Positions 47,901-59,272 of a DNA stretch of 64,000 nt are shown piece by piece; within the stretch, counting starts at the first letter, position 1; each line of letters opens with the position of its first letter. The stretch spans positions 3,791,017-3,855,016 of the forward strand of contig VFFE01009068.1 of NCBI GenBank assembly GCA_008921705.1. The letters are read 5' to 3'. This DNA comes from Burhinus oedicnemus (lineage: Eukaryota; Chordata; Aves; Charadriiformes; Burhinidae). Under the pieces are notes generated by a model. The model saw only the letters and a list, made by a program, of their open reading frames with translations, had not been told where the DNA came from and ran no database searches. A program made the position numbers and the translations under genes.

Positions 47901-50848
47901 CTCAGGGCTCAACATATGGTCAACTGTTTTGGGCAGTAGTTTCTGTTGTTAAGGAGGATCCCTACACAAGGTACAGTCTGAAATTTGCAAAGGAAAGATT
48001 GGCATTTTCACCTGTTTCCAAAAAAGCATTAAAAAAACGTCTTTTTTTCCTCTCAGCCACTCATCCAGGTTCAGAAAGGCATGCTCTGGCATGCAGACGC
48101 TTACACAGCCCAAAAGCACTGGGGAAAATCTTCACCACCACCTTCAAAGTCACTTTGCATGGGCAGAACTGCACAAAAGGCAGGATGGCTAGCCTCACTG
48201 CAAATGACTCTCTTGTTTCTCAAAAAACCATCAGGCCAGTCCGCTGAAAACCAGTTGCGGCTCCAACAGCTCTGTCGTTTGGTTGATGTATGGCTACTCC
48301 CGCTTCAGGAAGAGAAGTCTTTGTGTAAGTGGCCACCGAGAGCAGAACCCTGGGGTACAGCTGGCCTTTATCAGAGCAGGCAAAATACACGTACATTAGT
48401 TGTATGACATCTAGAATCTCTCATGTATCCCAAAGCACTTCGAAAAGCTACATCATGCATTTAAGAGAAATTAATTTTCGTGTCAGGCCAATACAACTCT
48501 AAAGTCACAGTTAAGCCTTTTCTTGGAGCAAAGCCCAGTGACAGGCAAGATGAAGTTTCATTTTAATTTTCCCTTAAAGCAAGAAGGGGGAAAAAAGGAG
48601 GAGACCTGGGGTCTTGTCAGAGGGAGGGATGGTAGTATAACGCTGCAAAAGGAGAAGGGTAATAGTTATAGGTAATCAAAAAGAAAATTGTTCAAAGTAC
48701 CATAAGTAGTTCTAAGAAAACCTCAAATCCCACGTAAGATCTTAAAATAGGACAAAACTGGTGCTTGAAGAGGCACACTGGACTTGTTCTGAATATCTTA
48801 GGCTGTTCTGCTAAATCAATTCTCTTTCATCGTACATTTAATCTACCCCTCTGTAAACAAACATTTGGTTGAATAAAATCCCAGGGCAGACATTTGGCTG
48901 AAAAAAATCCCAGGACAGGGTAGGGACGCAGAGAGGTTCAGTTTCGGGAGTAGGTCTCTCCAAACTAGTTATTTCAAGAATGACTTTGGAGAACTAACCC
49001 CTTTTAAAAGACTACATAAAATAATCTATGGGGAGGAGTGGGACAGAAGCTTTTGTCATGCCTGTGCCTCAGCCCCCCACCACCACCTCAGCCCGACGGC
49101 TGCCTGATGGGGGGAGGCACAGCATAAAACCCCCATCCCTGATCCTGTGCAGCTACTGGAAAAATAAATTACTGAGCTAGGAATGTGAGAGAAAGACCAA
49201 TTAAAATTTTTCCCCTTTCTTAATCAAGGACTGTTTTGCCTTGGGGGCTTGGAGGGGAAGGAAATCAGGCTTTTCAAGCTTTTGCAGGGCAGGCTTTGGA
49301 AAATGTCTGTAATAGACATCTCCGTCCTTTACAGACTGTACTCTGCCCTTTTTTCTTTCCCTTATTGCACATGTGTAGGGAGATTTGTTAGACCTTAAAC
49401 TTGTCAAAAATGTAGTTGCTAGCAATTTGCCCCCATGTTCAGATGCTCTTGCGATTGCTTTCTCCAGCAATTACTCAGTGGGTACACCACAGCAAGCTCC
49501 ATAAGTTACAGCTAATCACTCTTAAGTGCTGGAAGCAGGACTCTATTTGTGCAAAGAAACAGCAATCAAATATGGTAAGCAGATGGCTGTTTCTTGTCCT
49601 GTTACCACACTGAACACAACAGATTAAGCCATGATGGATTTATCAGCACTGATGGATACATTAACACCATATGCTTTTATAGAATAAATAGCTTTTGACA
49701 TTTCATTATAACTTCTGATGCCCCAGTTTTTTAAAAACTGGTTCTTTTGAAAAGAAAATGCAGATGTTTTCAACAAAGCCTGTAAGTTTTCCTATGTTCT
49801 CCATAAAATCCCAGAAATAGTTGAGGAAATCCATAGCATTTCTCTCAACGATAAGTTGAATATGTACTTCTCTAGAAGCTTTGTGACAATCAATTCTTGT
49901 AATTGATAAATACCAGCATTTTAAAACTGATGAAAGTCTTAGCTCATTTGCCATATCTCAAGAATCGCATATAACATTGTATAAACAGCAGTAAACCAAA
50001 CATAAGTATCAAAACCCTTTTTCCTCCTGATTTATAGGGTGATCTGTAGGCGAGGGGAACGCACTGAATGTTTGACTGATATTTCTTAATCCTAGAAGAA
50101 AGCAAACCCTCAGATTTGAATTTTCAGAAGTCCTCATCTTGTGAGATGATGAAGGGGAAAAAAGAAGTAAGCAATTTTCTAGGAATGTGGGTGTCAGCTG
50201 CCCAGGCTGCTGTCAGTAAATGAGCAGCTGAAATGTATAATGGGTGCATTCGTGCACTGACACAGCAGACACTTCAAGGCTCTGAACAGCTATTGCGCAC
50301 AGTCATCATACAAAGAGTGATCAATAGGTATTCATTTCTAGTCCTGCTGCCTCTAGAAAAGCAGAATGCTAGCTGCTTAAATTGCAATAAAACTGTTAAC
50401 AAAACCATGTGCTTTCTGGGGACAATAGGTATTTTTGGTGTTTTTATTCAGTAGCCCACAGTAGTTGAAAACACGCTTAAAAGCCTATTCCGTGTCATCA
50501 ATCAAAACCAGCTGCATGCATGTGTGCGCACTGCTGCACCTTTTCCGTTCCTCCCTTCATATACTTAAGTTCCTGTACAGGTCATCAGTTTGGCGTTTGT
50601 TAATTGCTCATCTGCAGTCTAGGTTTTAATCACCTGATCCATCAAAAGCCTTTCTTTCCCCGCCTATATTCATCTTGTCAGTTAGTGACATTTTTTGTAA
50701 TGAAAGCAGCAGATCTATTGATAGCATCCCTCAACAGAGTGGAAGGCATCCTGCATTAGCTTTGTCTTCTAAACCAGCCTGTTCTATTACAATTGACCTT
50801 CTCTTCTTGATTACCACACAAATCATAGTCCTTTCCCCACTCCTCCCC
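41966..50848. other. Non-coding stretch up to the assembly gap
   Basis: No gene is recognised in about 8.9 kb. A block at about 42590-43320 looks non-repetitive and rich in TAAT/ATTA-type motifs. An ATA trinucleotide run lies at 44831-44848. A nuclear-receptor-like direct repeat (AGGTTAAAGGTCC) lies at 46177-46189. The longest non-CR1 open frame of the window (47699-48247, 182 codons) begins at TTG and has no recognised homology. A 29-bp tandem duplication is listed at 48861-48918. Confidence 0.45.
48861..48918. repeat. 29-bp tandem duplication
   Basis: Two adjacent copies of a 29-bp unit (48861-48889, 48890-48918) beginning ACATTTGG(T/C)TGAA and ending ATCCCAGG(G/A)CAG, with three or so differences. 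It looks like a simple local duplication. Confidence 0.9.
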
Positions 50849-50868
50849 NNNNNNNNNNNNNNNNNNNN
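50849..50868. other. Assembly gap (20 Ns)
   Basis: Twenty Ns lie between CCTCCCC and CCCCCC, that is, inside a C-rich homopolymer region. The true length is unknown. Any frame crossing it is meaningless. Confidence 0.99.
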
Positions 50869-53800
50869 CCCCCCATCTATTAGAGTATTTCTTCTGTAGC
50901 CGTTCAATCGCCTGACTGCAGCTGGTAATTGGATTCATGTTTGGAGCACAGTTTTCTACGTACAAGCCTGGAATAATTCAAATAGACCCTGGCCTAGGGC
51001 TGGGGCCATATGTTAAATTCAGATTTGTGTCTGGAGTAAAATCTGGAGTACCCTGACGGGAGTATAATCCACTTAACGGCGCAAAATCCTGTCCTATTTG
51101 CAACCTGCACTTAATTTCTTCTCTGAAGTAAAATTCCATTTCGGTACTCTTTCAAGATGTTAAGGGCCAAGCAATTTCATTAAAGTGACTTGGTGAAATG
51201 TAAAGATGATGTTACTTTGGCAACTGTCTTGCCTCGCTCCAGGTTTCAGGAAACAATGGAGGCAGTTTTCAATTATGGTAATACAAAAATTAAATACCAT
51301 AAAAAATAAAAACCCAACCTGGCATCATGCTTTGTGTATGCAGCACACCATTGAACGTTGTGTCTCCACACAGCCTGAAACTTACCATTGGGACCGAGCT
51401 GAGATAAAGCTGTTATGCCGAAAAGCAAAAGTGCAGTTAGCGCTATCAGCTCTCCTACTCCACACACAACATTATTTTGGTATCAATTTATTCACTTAAA
51501 GTTAAATAAGACAGAAGTGAAATGTAGACAGATTCATCTTGCTCCAGCTATGAAGGTTTGCAATTTTTCCCTTTCTGTTTCTCGGGCCCTCACAAAACCA
51601 GCCCTAATTTTGTGCTGACCTGCAGCCCCTGCATACGCCCTGCGCTAACAGAGAGAAGCAGTTTCTCTCAGCCTGGGCACTCTGCTCAACTCTGACCCAT
51701 GAGTTTAACTCTCTCCATAGCCCATCACAATGTCTAATAGCAGCCCTTGTGAGACAAGTTTCTAACCTCCTGCCCGAGAATGCCACCTGAAACCCTTTCC
51801 ACCTGAGCTCCTTCCAACCTAAGCCATAGAAACATCAGTTTGTAGTTGTCCTAACACCACAGCACACACCAGCATCATATTAGAGCATCTCCCAGTAGCT
51901 CTGAGGATAGTCTGGTGGCACTTTGCTCACAGACCTAAAGCTCAACCAGCTCTGAAAATGAAAGTAGACTTAGTACCTACCACGTTCTCTGTCTCTTCTG
52001 AACCTTTCTGCAGCATTGGTTATCTCCCCGCCCAGTCACTACACCTAACCCTGGACCTCACTTAGCATTAGACAAAGAGCCAGCCAAAGAAGTAAATATA
52101 ACACAAGTAACCCTATTGATGCTGACTCTTAGTTTATGGTCCTCTCCATCCAGCCTCCCAGCAGAAGCAGTGAGATTGAACCAGAGCACCCAAAATAGTC
52201 CTCTCCCTCAGAATATAACAACCTCCAAGCTGTGAAAGCACCTAAGTGCCCCGAGAAGAGATGAAAAAATCAAGGCTTGGGTGTTATTACATACTCTCCA
52301 TTTAAGCATTTTCTTCTGAAACCAGTTCAATACCTGAGCTGCCCCATGTATCCCAGCTTGAGCCCAGGCCTTCACCTTTACAACAGCTCTCCAACCCCAG
52401 ACCAAATAATGGAGACCTGCCAGAGGAGCAAGTTACTCTGAGAGCTCCTGGGCTACCTCCCAGGTGTGTGGTTGTATAGATGGCCACCCAGAGCTGCCTT
52501 CCATGTCTTCACTCTTTTCACAGTTTGTCAACAGGTGAAACAACCAACCTGAACCAATTCGTTTCTGTCTCCATGCCTTGCAAAATACCAGAAGACAAAG
52601 ATGCCGTTTTAAGAAAATATTTCAAAGTTTTGATATTTGACTGCGGGATCATTTCAAATCAATACAGCAGTTTTTGAATTTCTGGTGATAAAGCACCCAC
52701 CTGCAATGTGGAAGATCTGGGTTATGCTTCCAGCTGTGCTTGATTCAAAGCAAACCAGGAACATGAGGGCCTCTAACGTACCTGGGAAATGAAATGTGCT
52801 CGCACTGCCCTGCCAAACAGCCAGCTTTGCTGCTCCATTTTCCATAAGCAACTCCCCCCCTCTGGCAGGTTTCTGTATATAGTACTGTATATACTATGCG
52901 CACACTATGCAGTTCCTAGTTTGTTACGTGAAGTTCAAAGCAGCACCTTGAAACTGCGCTCCCTCATGACAGGTTTAGATCTTCCTTGTTCCCATTTCAC
53001 TGCATGTTCTAGTCAAGACCTAAATCTTCTTGCTGAAAATATCATCCAAAGTAGCACATTCCTGCAACAGCGTTCATTTTGACAACTTGGCTTTTTCAAG
53101 TGTCCTTTCTCCAGCAGAGAGTAGTTCTGTGGCAGCACAGATAGCAGCACTCTGCCTCACTAATCAGCCAAAATTAGCCAAAGTACCACCAGAATTAGAG
53201 AACTAGAAATTGTTTAAAATTTGTTTCTCCTTCCCTCCCCTCCATAGCTGTTGCACTGAGTTGTTCACTTCCTTTTTCATCCCTAAAGGTGTGAGGTATC
53301 AGTTGATAATAATCACCTGAGCCCTTTGGCCCATTCTGGCATGCTATCTATTTGCATCAAGAAAGATAAATTAAGCTATTTAATGAGCTTATAAGTTCAA
53401 CTTCTCAGCAGCCTTTAAGGTTCCTGAAAAACCCTCCTTCAAAAAAAAAAAAAAAAATTTTAAAATTGCTATAATCTCTACTTTCAGTGTTCCCAGCATA
53501 AGGAGCCTGTAAAGTAGCTCTTGGCTCCATCCATGGCATCACAGTTTCCTACAATGCAGCTCTTCAAAACACAAGAGCTTCCCCATTAATTTTTTAACTG
53601 CCAATTTCTAACTCTTTTTTTCTTTTTTACCTTGAGAATGTGTTCTGGGATCTAGTAAATAAAATCTGTCCCTAGGGTTTAAATGCTGGTGACGGTCTGA
53701 TCTCTTCATCTCTACAAACAGGATTGAGGAGTAAGCAGAATTTATCTTTTCACCTACATCTATCCTACAAATAAAATGGAGTTTCTTCTACATTACCTGA

Positions 53801-54995
53801 TTGAAAGTGTACTGGAAACAATGGAATCTGCCTATTGCTGACACCACCAACATTTTTTGTGGTAGATCTTGTGTTTACCACTTTCCTTAGAATTGCAGTT
53901 CCTAAAAGTTAGCGATGAAGTAAAAACTTCATCTTCCTCTTTCTCATTTTCGCTTACCACTCACCTTGGGAATTCCTACCACTATCTCACCCTCTAAGCC
54001 TGAAAATATTACTGAAGTGAGATTTACAGCCATTAAAATGACAGAAAAAAATCTTTTTCTTCCCTTCATCCTCCTATTTTATAGCTTTAAACTCCTGGCT
54101 CTTGTAGAACTAAAATGCCCTCCAAGTAGTGATTAAAGAGGCCATTTCTGGCCATGCAGTGATGGAGAGCCTCTTCACAGGTGCTGATCGACTTTTACCT
54201 CACAGCAGGACTTTGGAAAGATCTGACAAGCCGAAAGAGACCAAAAAGCTACTTCAGATTGCAGGGTGTGATTCACCTCATCACAAATCTTCTCATTATA
54301 AGCCAGCTCACTTGGCCAGACGTTTGCATGAGATTTTGGGCTGAGAGACCGAAATAATGTTTCAGTGAAAAAGAAAAACATGGAATAAGCTCATATTCAC
54401 TGGTGACAAATTATTTCCTCCTTGGTCACACAAACAATTGCAAATTAAAGAATACATGTGCAACAATCTCTATTATCTTATTTTGTTTGTGAAATTTGTC
54501 TTAAAAGTTACATTATGATCTGTATACTAAGCCAACTAAACCGTAACTCTGTCTGTGGGAAACAAAAATTGTCAATACATTTATAAAAAGTGCCTTACTG
54601 CACTTATTTCAGTGAAAATTTAAACTATGAAATCTAATCAGGATGTTAGGTGCTTCTTTCTGGAAGGCTTGAGATGCCATCTTTTGCCATCTGTTCTAAT
54701 TATTTTTGAGTAATTTGGCGGATCTCCTTGGTTTTGTTGCTGAACTACAGAAGTAGACTTCACTGGTCTGACTCACATAAAAAAAATATGTTGGTATTTA
54801 GTTCAAAACCGCAACAACATTTGAAGATCACATGTCAGTAGCATGCAACCAGAGGTCTAGAACATCCAGACTAGGGAGATAAAGTACAGGCAGGTCTTTA
54901 CAATTCTCTGTGGGATGACATAAACGTAAGGGAAAAAATAGCAGACCCAGATAAGGACTGGCATTAGTTTTTGTGCAGTATGTCTCTCCTTTCAC
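50869..54995. other. Non-coding stretch between gap and CR1 cluster
   Basis: No gene is recognised. The 50.87-51.2 kb part is non-repetitive with scattered CpGs and could be a constrained element. The tRNA-derived SINE scrap at 52681-52750 is listed separately. A run of 17 A lies at 53441-53457. Confidence 0.45.
52681..52750 (+). repeat. tRNA-derived SINE 5' part (MIR or CORE-SINE type)
   Basis: The sequence TGGTGATAAAGCACCCACCTGCAATGTGGAAGATCTGGGTTATGCTTCC matches the layout of a tRNA-derived head. An A-box-like TGGTGATAAAGC is followed about 30 bp later by a B-box-like GGGTTATGCTTCC (family form GGTTCGAATCC). The downstream core is not recognisable. The copy is old and not transcription-competent by appearance. 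Confidence 0.45.
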
Positions 54996-55233
54996 AGAAT
55001 CACAAAATAGTTTGCGGTGGAGCAGACCTTTAAAGGCCACCTAGTCCAAACCCCCAGCAATGAGCAGGGACATCTTCAACTAGATCAGGCTGCTCAGAGC
55101 CCTGTCCAACCTGACCTTGAATGTTTCCAGGGATGGGGCATCTACCACCTCTCAGGGCAACCCGCTCCAGTGTTTCACCACCCTTGTTGTAAACAATTTC
55201 TTCCTTATATCTAATCTAAATCTACCCTCTTTT

Positions 55234-55349
55234 AGAATCATAGAATGGCTTAGCTTGGAAAGGACCTTAAAGATCATCTAATTCCAACCCCCCTGCCATG
55301 GGCCGGGACACCTCCCACTAGACCAGGTTGCTCAAAGCCCCATCCAGCC
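55234..55349 (-). mobile_element. Short CR1 3' tail inserted in another CR1
   Basis: About 116 bp corresponding to the last part of a CR1. On the plus strand it begins AGAATCATAGAATGGCTTAG (the tail end) and stops at CCCCATCCAGCC, where the family normally continues into 'tggccttgaa'. Outer CR1 sequence lies on both sides ('aatctaccctcttTTAG' before, 'TTAGccctcatcctatgcc' after). A shared TTAG (55232-55235 and 55351-55354) could be a short target duplication. Both elements have the same antisense orientation. Confidence 0.85.
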
Positions 55350-55416
55350 ATTAGCCCTCATCCTATGCCTACAGGCCCTGCTAAAATTTTGTCCCCATCT
55401 TTCTTATAAACCCCTT

Positions 55417-55779
55417 TTAAGTACCGAAAGGCTGCATTATTGCAGCCTCTGGTCTCCCCGGAGCCTTCTCCAGGCTGAACAACCCCAGCTCTCTCAGCCT
55501 TTCCTCATAGCAGAGCTGCTGCATTCTTCTGATCATTTTTATGGCCCTCCTCTGGACCCACTCTAACAGGTCCATGTCTTTTCCGTGCTGAGGGCTCCAG
55601 AGCTTGGTGTCATTTGCAAATTTGCTGAGGGAGCACTTGATCCCATGGTCTGTGACCTTAATGAAGATATTAAACATTACGTGTCCCAACACAGACCCCT
55701 GAGGGACACTACTTGTCACCAATCTCCATCTGGACTTTGAGCCATTGACCTGGATGCGACCATCCAACCAATTCCTCAC
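55417..55779 (-). pseudogene. CR1 reverse-transcriptase remnant, internally deleted
   Basis: A 120-codon open segment that joins two distant parts of the CR1 protein. It starts at [12 protein letters not shown], runs through [17 protein letters not shown] (motif B) and FANDTKL (motif C with the first catalytic Asp changed to Asn), then passes abruptly to [16 protein letters not shown] and [10 protein letters not shown]. About 120 codons expected between these parts are absent, yet the frame stays open across the junction. It is inactive by loss of a catalytic residue, the deletion and truncation. Confidence 0.88.
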
Positions 55780-56420
55780 CCATCAAACAGTCCACCCATT
55801 AAACCCATATCTCTCCAGTTTAGAGAGATGGAAGTTGTAGAGGACCATGTCAAAAGCCTTAGAGAAATCCAGAAAGACAACATCCATAGTTCTTCCCTTG
55901 TTGACTGATGTAGACACTCCATCACAGAAGGCCACTAGGTTGGTCAGACAGGACATGCCGGCTGTCTTGAATGACTTCCCTGTCCTCCATGTGCCTTAGC
56001 ATAGCTTCAAAGAAGATCTGTTCAATGATCTTCCCAGGCACAGAGGTGAGGCTGACAGGTCAGTAGTTCCCAGGGTCCTCCTTTCTACCCTTTTTAAAAA
56101 CGGGTGCAATATTTCACTTTTTCCAGTCACCGGGGACTTCACCTGACTGCCGTGACTTTTCAAATATCATGAAGAGTGGCTTGGCAACTACATCAACCAA
56201 TTCCCTCTGGACTCTGGGATGTACCTTCTCAGGTTCCTCAGGTTTTCATGAACTCAATCTTCCCTTCCAGTGGGAGGGATGTTGCTTCTCCAATCCCCAT
56301 CTTGCAGCCCATCTCCTTTCCTGGTTTATTTTCCTTGAAGAACTCTCAATGAATTTATCAAGTTATTCAGCTCCTGATCACAGCATCCGAGACCCTCACC
56401 CAGGCCCTCAAAGGAAGAGA

Positions 56421-56545
56421 ATTGTTATTGCCCTTTCTTACATATGGAGAAATGAGACAGAAAAGCAGTAAATGAATTCTGCAAGGTCACACAGGATGTC
56501 TTGAAGGAAAGTTGAGGCACATAGGGCTCTCCAGCTCCAGAACAG
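56421..56545 (-). repeat. MIR-like ancient SINE, antisense
   Basis: On the plus strand the order is 'ATTGCCCTTTCTTACATATGGAGAAATGAGACAGAAAAG', then 'GCAAGGTCACACAGGATGTC', then 'AGGGCTCTCCAGCTCC'. This is the reverse complement layout of MIR ('CCCATTTTACAGATGGGGAAACTGAGGC...AAGGTCACACAGC'). It lies just beyond the 5' end of the CR1 at 55.0-56.3 kb. Confidence 0.7.
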
Positions 56546-56894
56546 AACGTCAGGAATTACCATGGGATCTTTTTGCAACAGTCACTAAGAATGAAGCTGC
56601 ATTGTTTTAAGGCATGGACCACTTATTGAAATGCTGGACAGAGTCCAATGCAATGGGTTCCCTACCTGTTTGGTGACAAAGTTCTACTGTAGTATAAATG
56701 CTAAACACATAATACTAAGTTCCTGGAAAAGTGTGAGAAGCAGGATGATCCAATATGAGTCCGTATTGAACGGTGAGTAGCAGGTTCCCCAATTATTTAT
56801 TTTGAAGATAACTCAGTCACTTTGACCTACCTCATCCAAAACCATACTGATTTTGAGGGAGAAAAAACAAAACAAAAACAAAAACCCAACTGGA

Positions 56895-57075
56895 AATCTG
56901 ACGGACTGAAAGTCATGAGTTCTCATCCAGTTTCTCTCACTGTCTGGGCACATGACCTTCCGCAGGTCCTTTCTTGCACAGCCTCGTTTTCCCATCTGTC
57001 AAATAGGCCAGAAATTTCTCCCTGTGCTTTCTCAAAGACATGTTGTGAGAGCTGATGGATATTTGCACAGGCTAG
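56895..57075 (+). repeat. MIR-like ancient SINE, sense
   Basis: The best-preserved MIR of the window. A GAGTTCTCATCCAG segment is in the B-box/core position. It is followed by 'CATGACCTTCCGCAGGTCCTTTCTTGCACAGCCTCGTTTTCCCATCTGTCAAATAGG', which follows the consensus 'gTGACCTTGGGCAAGTcactt...gcCTCAGTTTCCTCATCTGTAAAATGG'. 'GACATGTTGTGAGAGCTGATGG' then matches the 'GGTTGTTGTGAGGATTAAATG' box. It is a very old insertion by divergence. Confidence 0.8.
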
Positions 57076-58996
57076 GAAGAGACAAAACATCATCTGAAGG
57101 CTGACAATGCCAGGGTTTGTGTTATGATGACTCCCACGTGTATTAAATTTTATGGAAAATAAACAGGCGAATGACGAACACTAGCTTCAGTTCTAGCGCT
57201 GGTAATGCTGGATTGTCAGCTTATCTGTAGCTGTTCGTGTAATGTGTACATAAATGTGCTCAATTCAGTTTACGTGCTTTGTTCAGTTTATGTGCTTGAA
57301 TCGGAGAGAGAAAGGAAGAATGTACAAGGTAGTTAGGGCTTTTTTCCTTAGAGTTTATCTATGTACCAGGGCTAACTTCGTGATCAAGATCAGTGTTTTC
57401 ATCCCTCAGGCTTAGATAAAGCCACAGCTTGGAGTTTTCCAGCTTAGATTTCTCTCCACAGAAGGCACACAGAGTTTACTGTGATGCCCTTACAACCAGA
57501 TCACTCGGCAAACGCGGTCCATAGGAATGCTGGCTTTCTTTCAGCTGAAGAAACAATACACTGCATTACCTTCTGCAGAGAGTGAAAATGTTGAAATAAT
57601 TCTAGAATAGCAGTACTGCTATTTTTTCCACTGTGCACTGGAGCAATGTGGCTATGTGTGGTGTGGACAGGAACTATAAGACTCTCCCCCCCCACCTGAC
57701 TCTGCTCTGGTACCACCACCCTGGTTTGACACCATATTCCTCATCATACAGGATCCTCCCTCTGCCACACCACCTGGTGATTTCCATGATTTCAGATATA
57801 CCACTGCCAGGATTGAGACTACAAACCCCATTTTCATTTCAAATTTCATAGACAGTTTTTAAAGCCAATGTCTGCAAAAATTGGTCTTGATTTGAGGTAT
57901 ACAATGTAAGGTCTGACAGGGCCCAATTCTCACCGCGAAAAGATGAAATACAGGAGCAGGACATTGTTTACACATTCAGAGCACTATATACACAGCTGAT
58001 ACATCCGTCTCAATAATTACCTGTTTTTTATAAAACTTTGGTCATAGTTCCCAAATCTCTAGCAATAGAAACTATGACATGAAGTGACTACAATCATGCA
58101 GAACTCCTATATATGCAATTTAATTTGCAGTGTGCTTTGCAATTAACAGACCGCTGTGCTATAGGAACATTTTAAGCAGTATTAAAGGACAACTATTTTA
58201 AGCATTTAGATAAAATTGCTTGCTAAATCTTGAAAAATAAGGTTAATGCATATGGTTTTTCATGAGCACTATTTTTGTGATGTGATTCCTTAGGAAAACC
58301 AAAATCACTCTGAGGTAGACGAGACACACTACTTGACTCTTATACATTGCGATGGTATATAGTATCATATTGACTCCTGTACTTTACTAACATCTTTCAG
58401 CACCATATGAGTACATATACAAACAAGGTATTTTAATATATAAAATATTTTTTACACTTGTATGACTTCTACAATTTAAAAAAAAAACACTTAATGTAAA
58501 TTCTCTTTTTAAATTAAAGTCTTAACAAAATACTAAAAATATCAAAAATTTGTTTGCAGTCTTTCACAAGGAAAATGGGAACAATTCTACAATGTTCAAT
58601 GGAAGTATTTTCAATGGAAAGTTGCTTTTTGTGAAACATTCTTAATGCAAAAATTTGATTTTCCAGCCAGCTACATATGGTAATTGCAACATTAAAACAG
58701 AAGTCATTCCAGACAGAAAGAACATGTAGACACAAACAGCATATTTAGATCAGTCAGTGGACTAAATTCAGCAGTGGTGTAAGCAATAACTTGTTAATTT
58801 TACTGAAAAAGACACCATAAGATAGTGAAATAAAGACACAAGTAAATGAGAACACAGAAGGATGTGGCAGATTGCCAGTTTTAGATGGAGTGTAAATCCA
58901 AGTTTACGTAAGGGTAAAAAAAAAAAGAGTGAAGATCAAAAGGAAAAAATCCCCAAGCTGTCTTAAAGGTGAGGTGCTAAAAAGTATTTCTTGTTT

Positions 58997-59036
58997 TAAT
59001 AACAATAATAATAATAATAGTAATGATAATAATAAT
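58997..59036. repeat. AAT/ATA trinucleotide microsatellite
   Basis: An imperfect (AAT)n tract of about 40 bp with a few substitutions. Confidence 0.9.
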
Positions 59037-59199
59037 TTTTACTCTAGGAAGTAAAAAAGCAGCTATTAGGAAGATCTGGGGGGGAAAGGGAGAGATTTAA
59101 CATATTTCCTGATTTAGAACCTAATAAATAAAACAATAAAACAATTGGGATAATTTCACTTCTTTTCAGACTTGTCTATACAATAATTATGAAGACACT

Positions 59200-59272
59200 G
59201 GGCCAAATGCATCTCCAGTGTAAGTGAGCATAACCCTCATTATCTCCAGTTCGAATTATACTGACTTATGTC
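59200..59272. repeat. Possible ancient sauropsid palindromic repeat remnant
   Basis: The sequence reads 'GGGCCAAATGCATCTCCAGTGTAAGTGAGCATAACCCTCATTATCTCCAGTTCGAATTATACTGACTTAT'. It follows the remembered pattern 'ggccaaattcagccctggtgtaaatgggcacaactccattgaagtcaatggagttacactgattta'. It is a stronger match than the copy near 18.1 kb but still diverged. Confidence 0.45.

Larger units (their letters stand above)
54996..56330 (-). mobile_element. CR1 LINE, antisense, internally deleted and interrupted by another CR1 tail
   Basis: On the minus strand, CR1 coding sequence starts near 56330 (right boundary uncertain) and passes through the [12 protein letters not shown] block, SVPQGSVLG and a motif-C remnant at 55609-55620. 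It then jumps at about 55597-55604 straight into the [20 protein letters not shown] region. Compared with the sense CR1 at 19.2 kb, roughly 360 bp are missing there. At about 55234-55349 a separate short CR1 3' end is inserted. The outer element then continues to its 3' end near 54996, which lacks a clean ATTCTATG tail. The 5' portion is truncated. Confidence 0.93.

Noticed and set aside
50675..50965. Open frames crossing the Ns on both strands
   Set aside because: They are artefacts of translating the gap.
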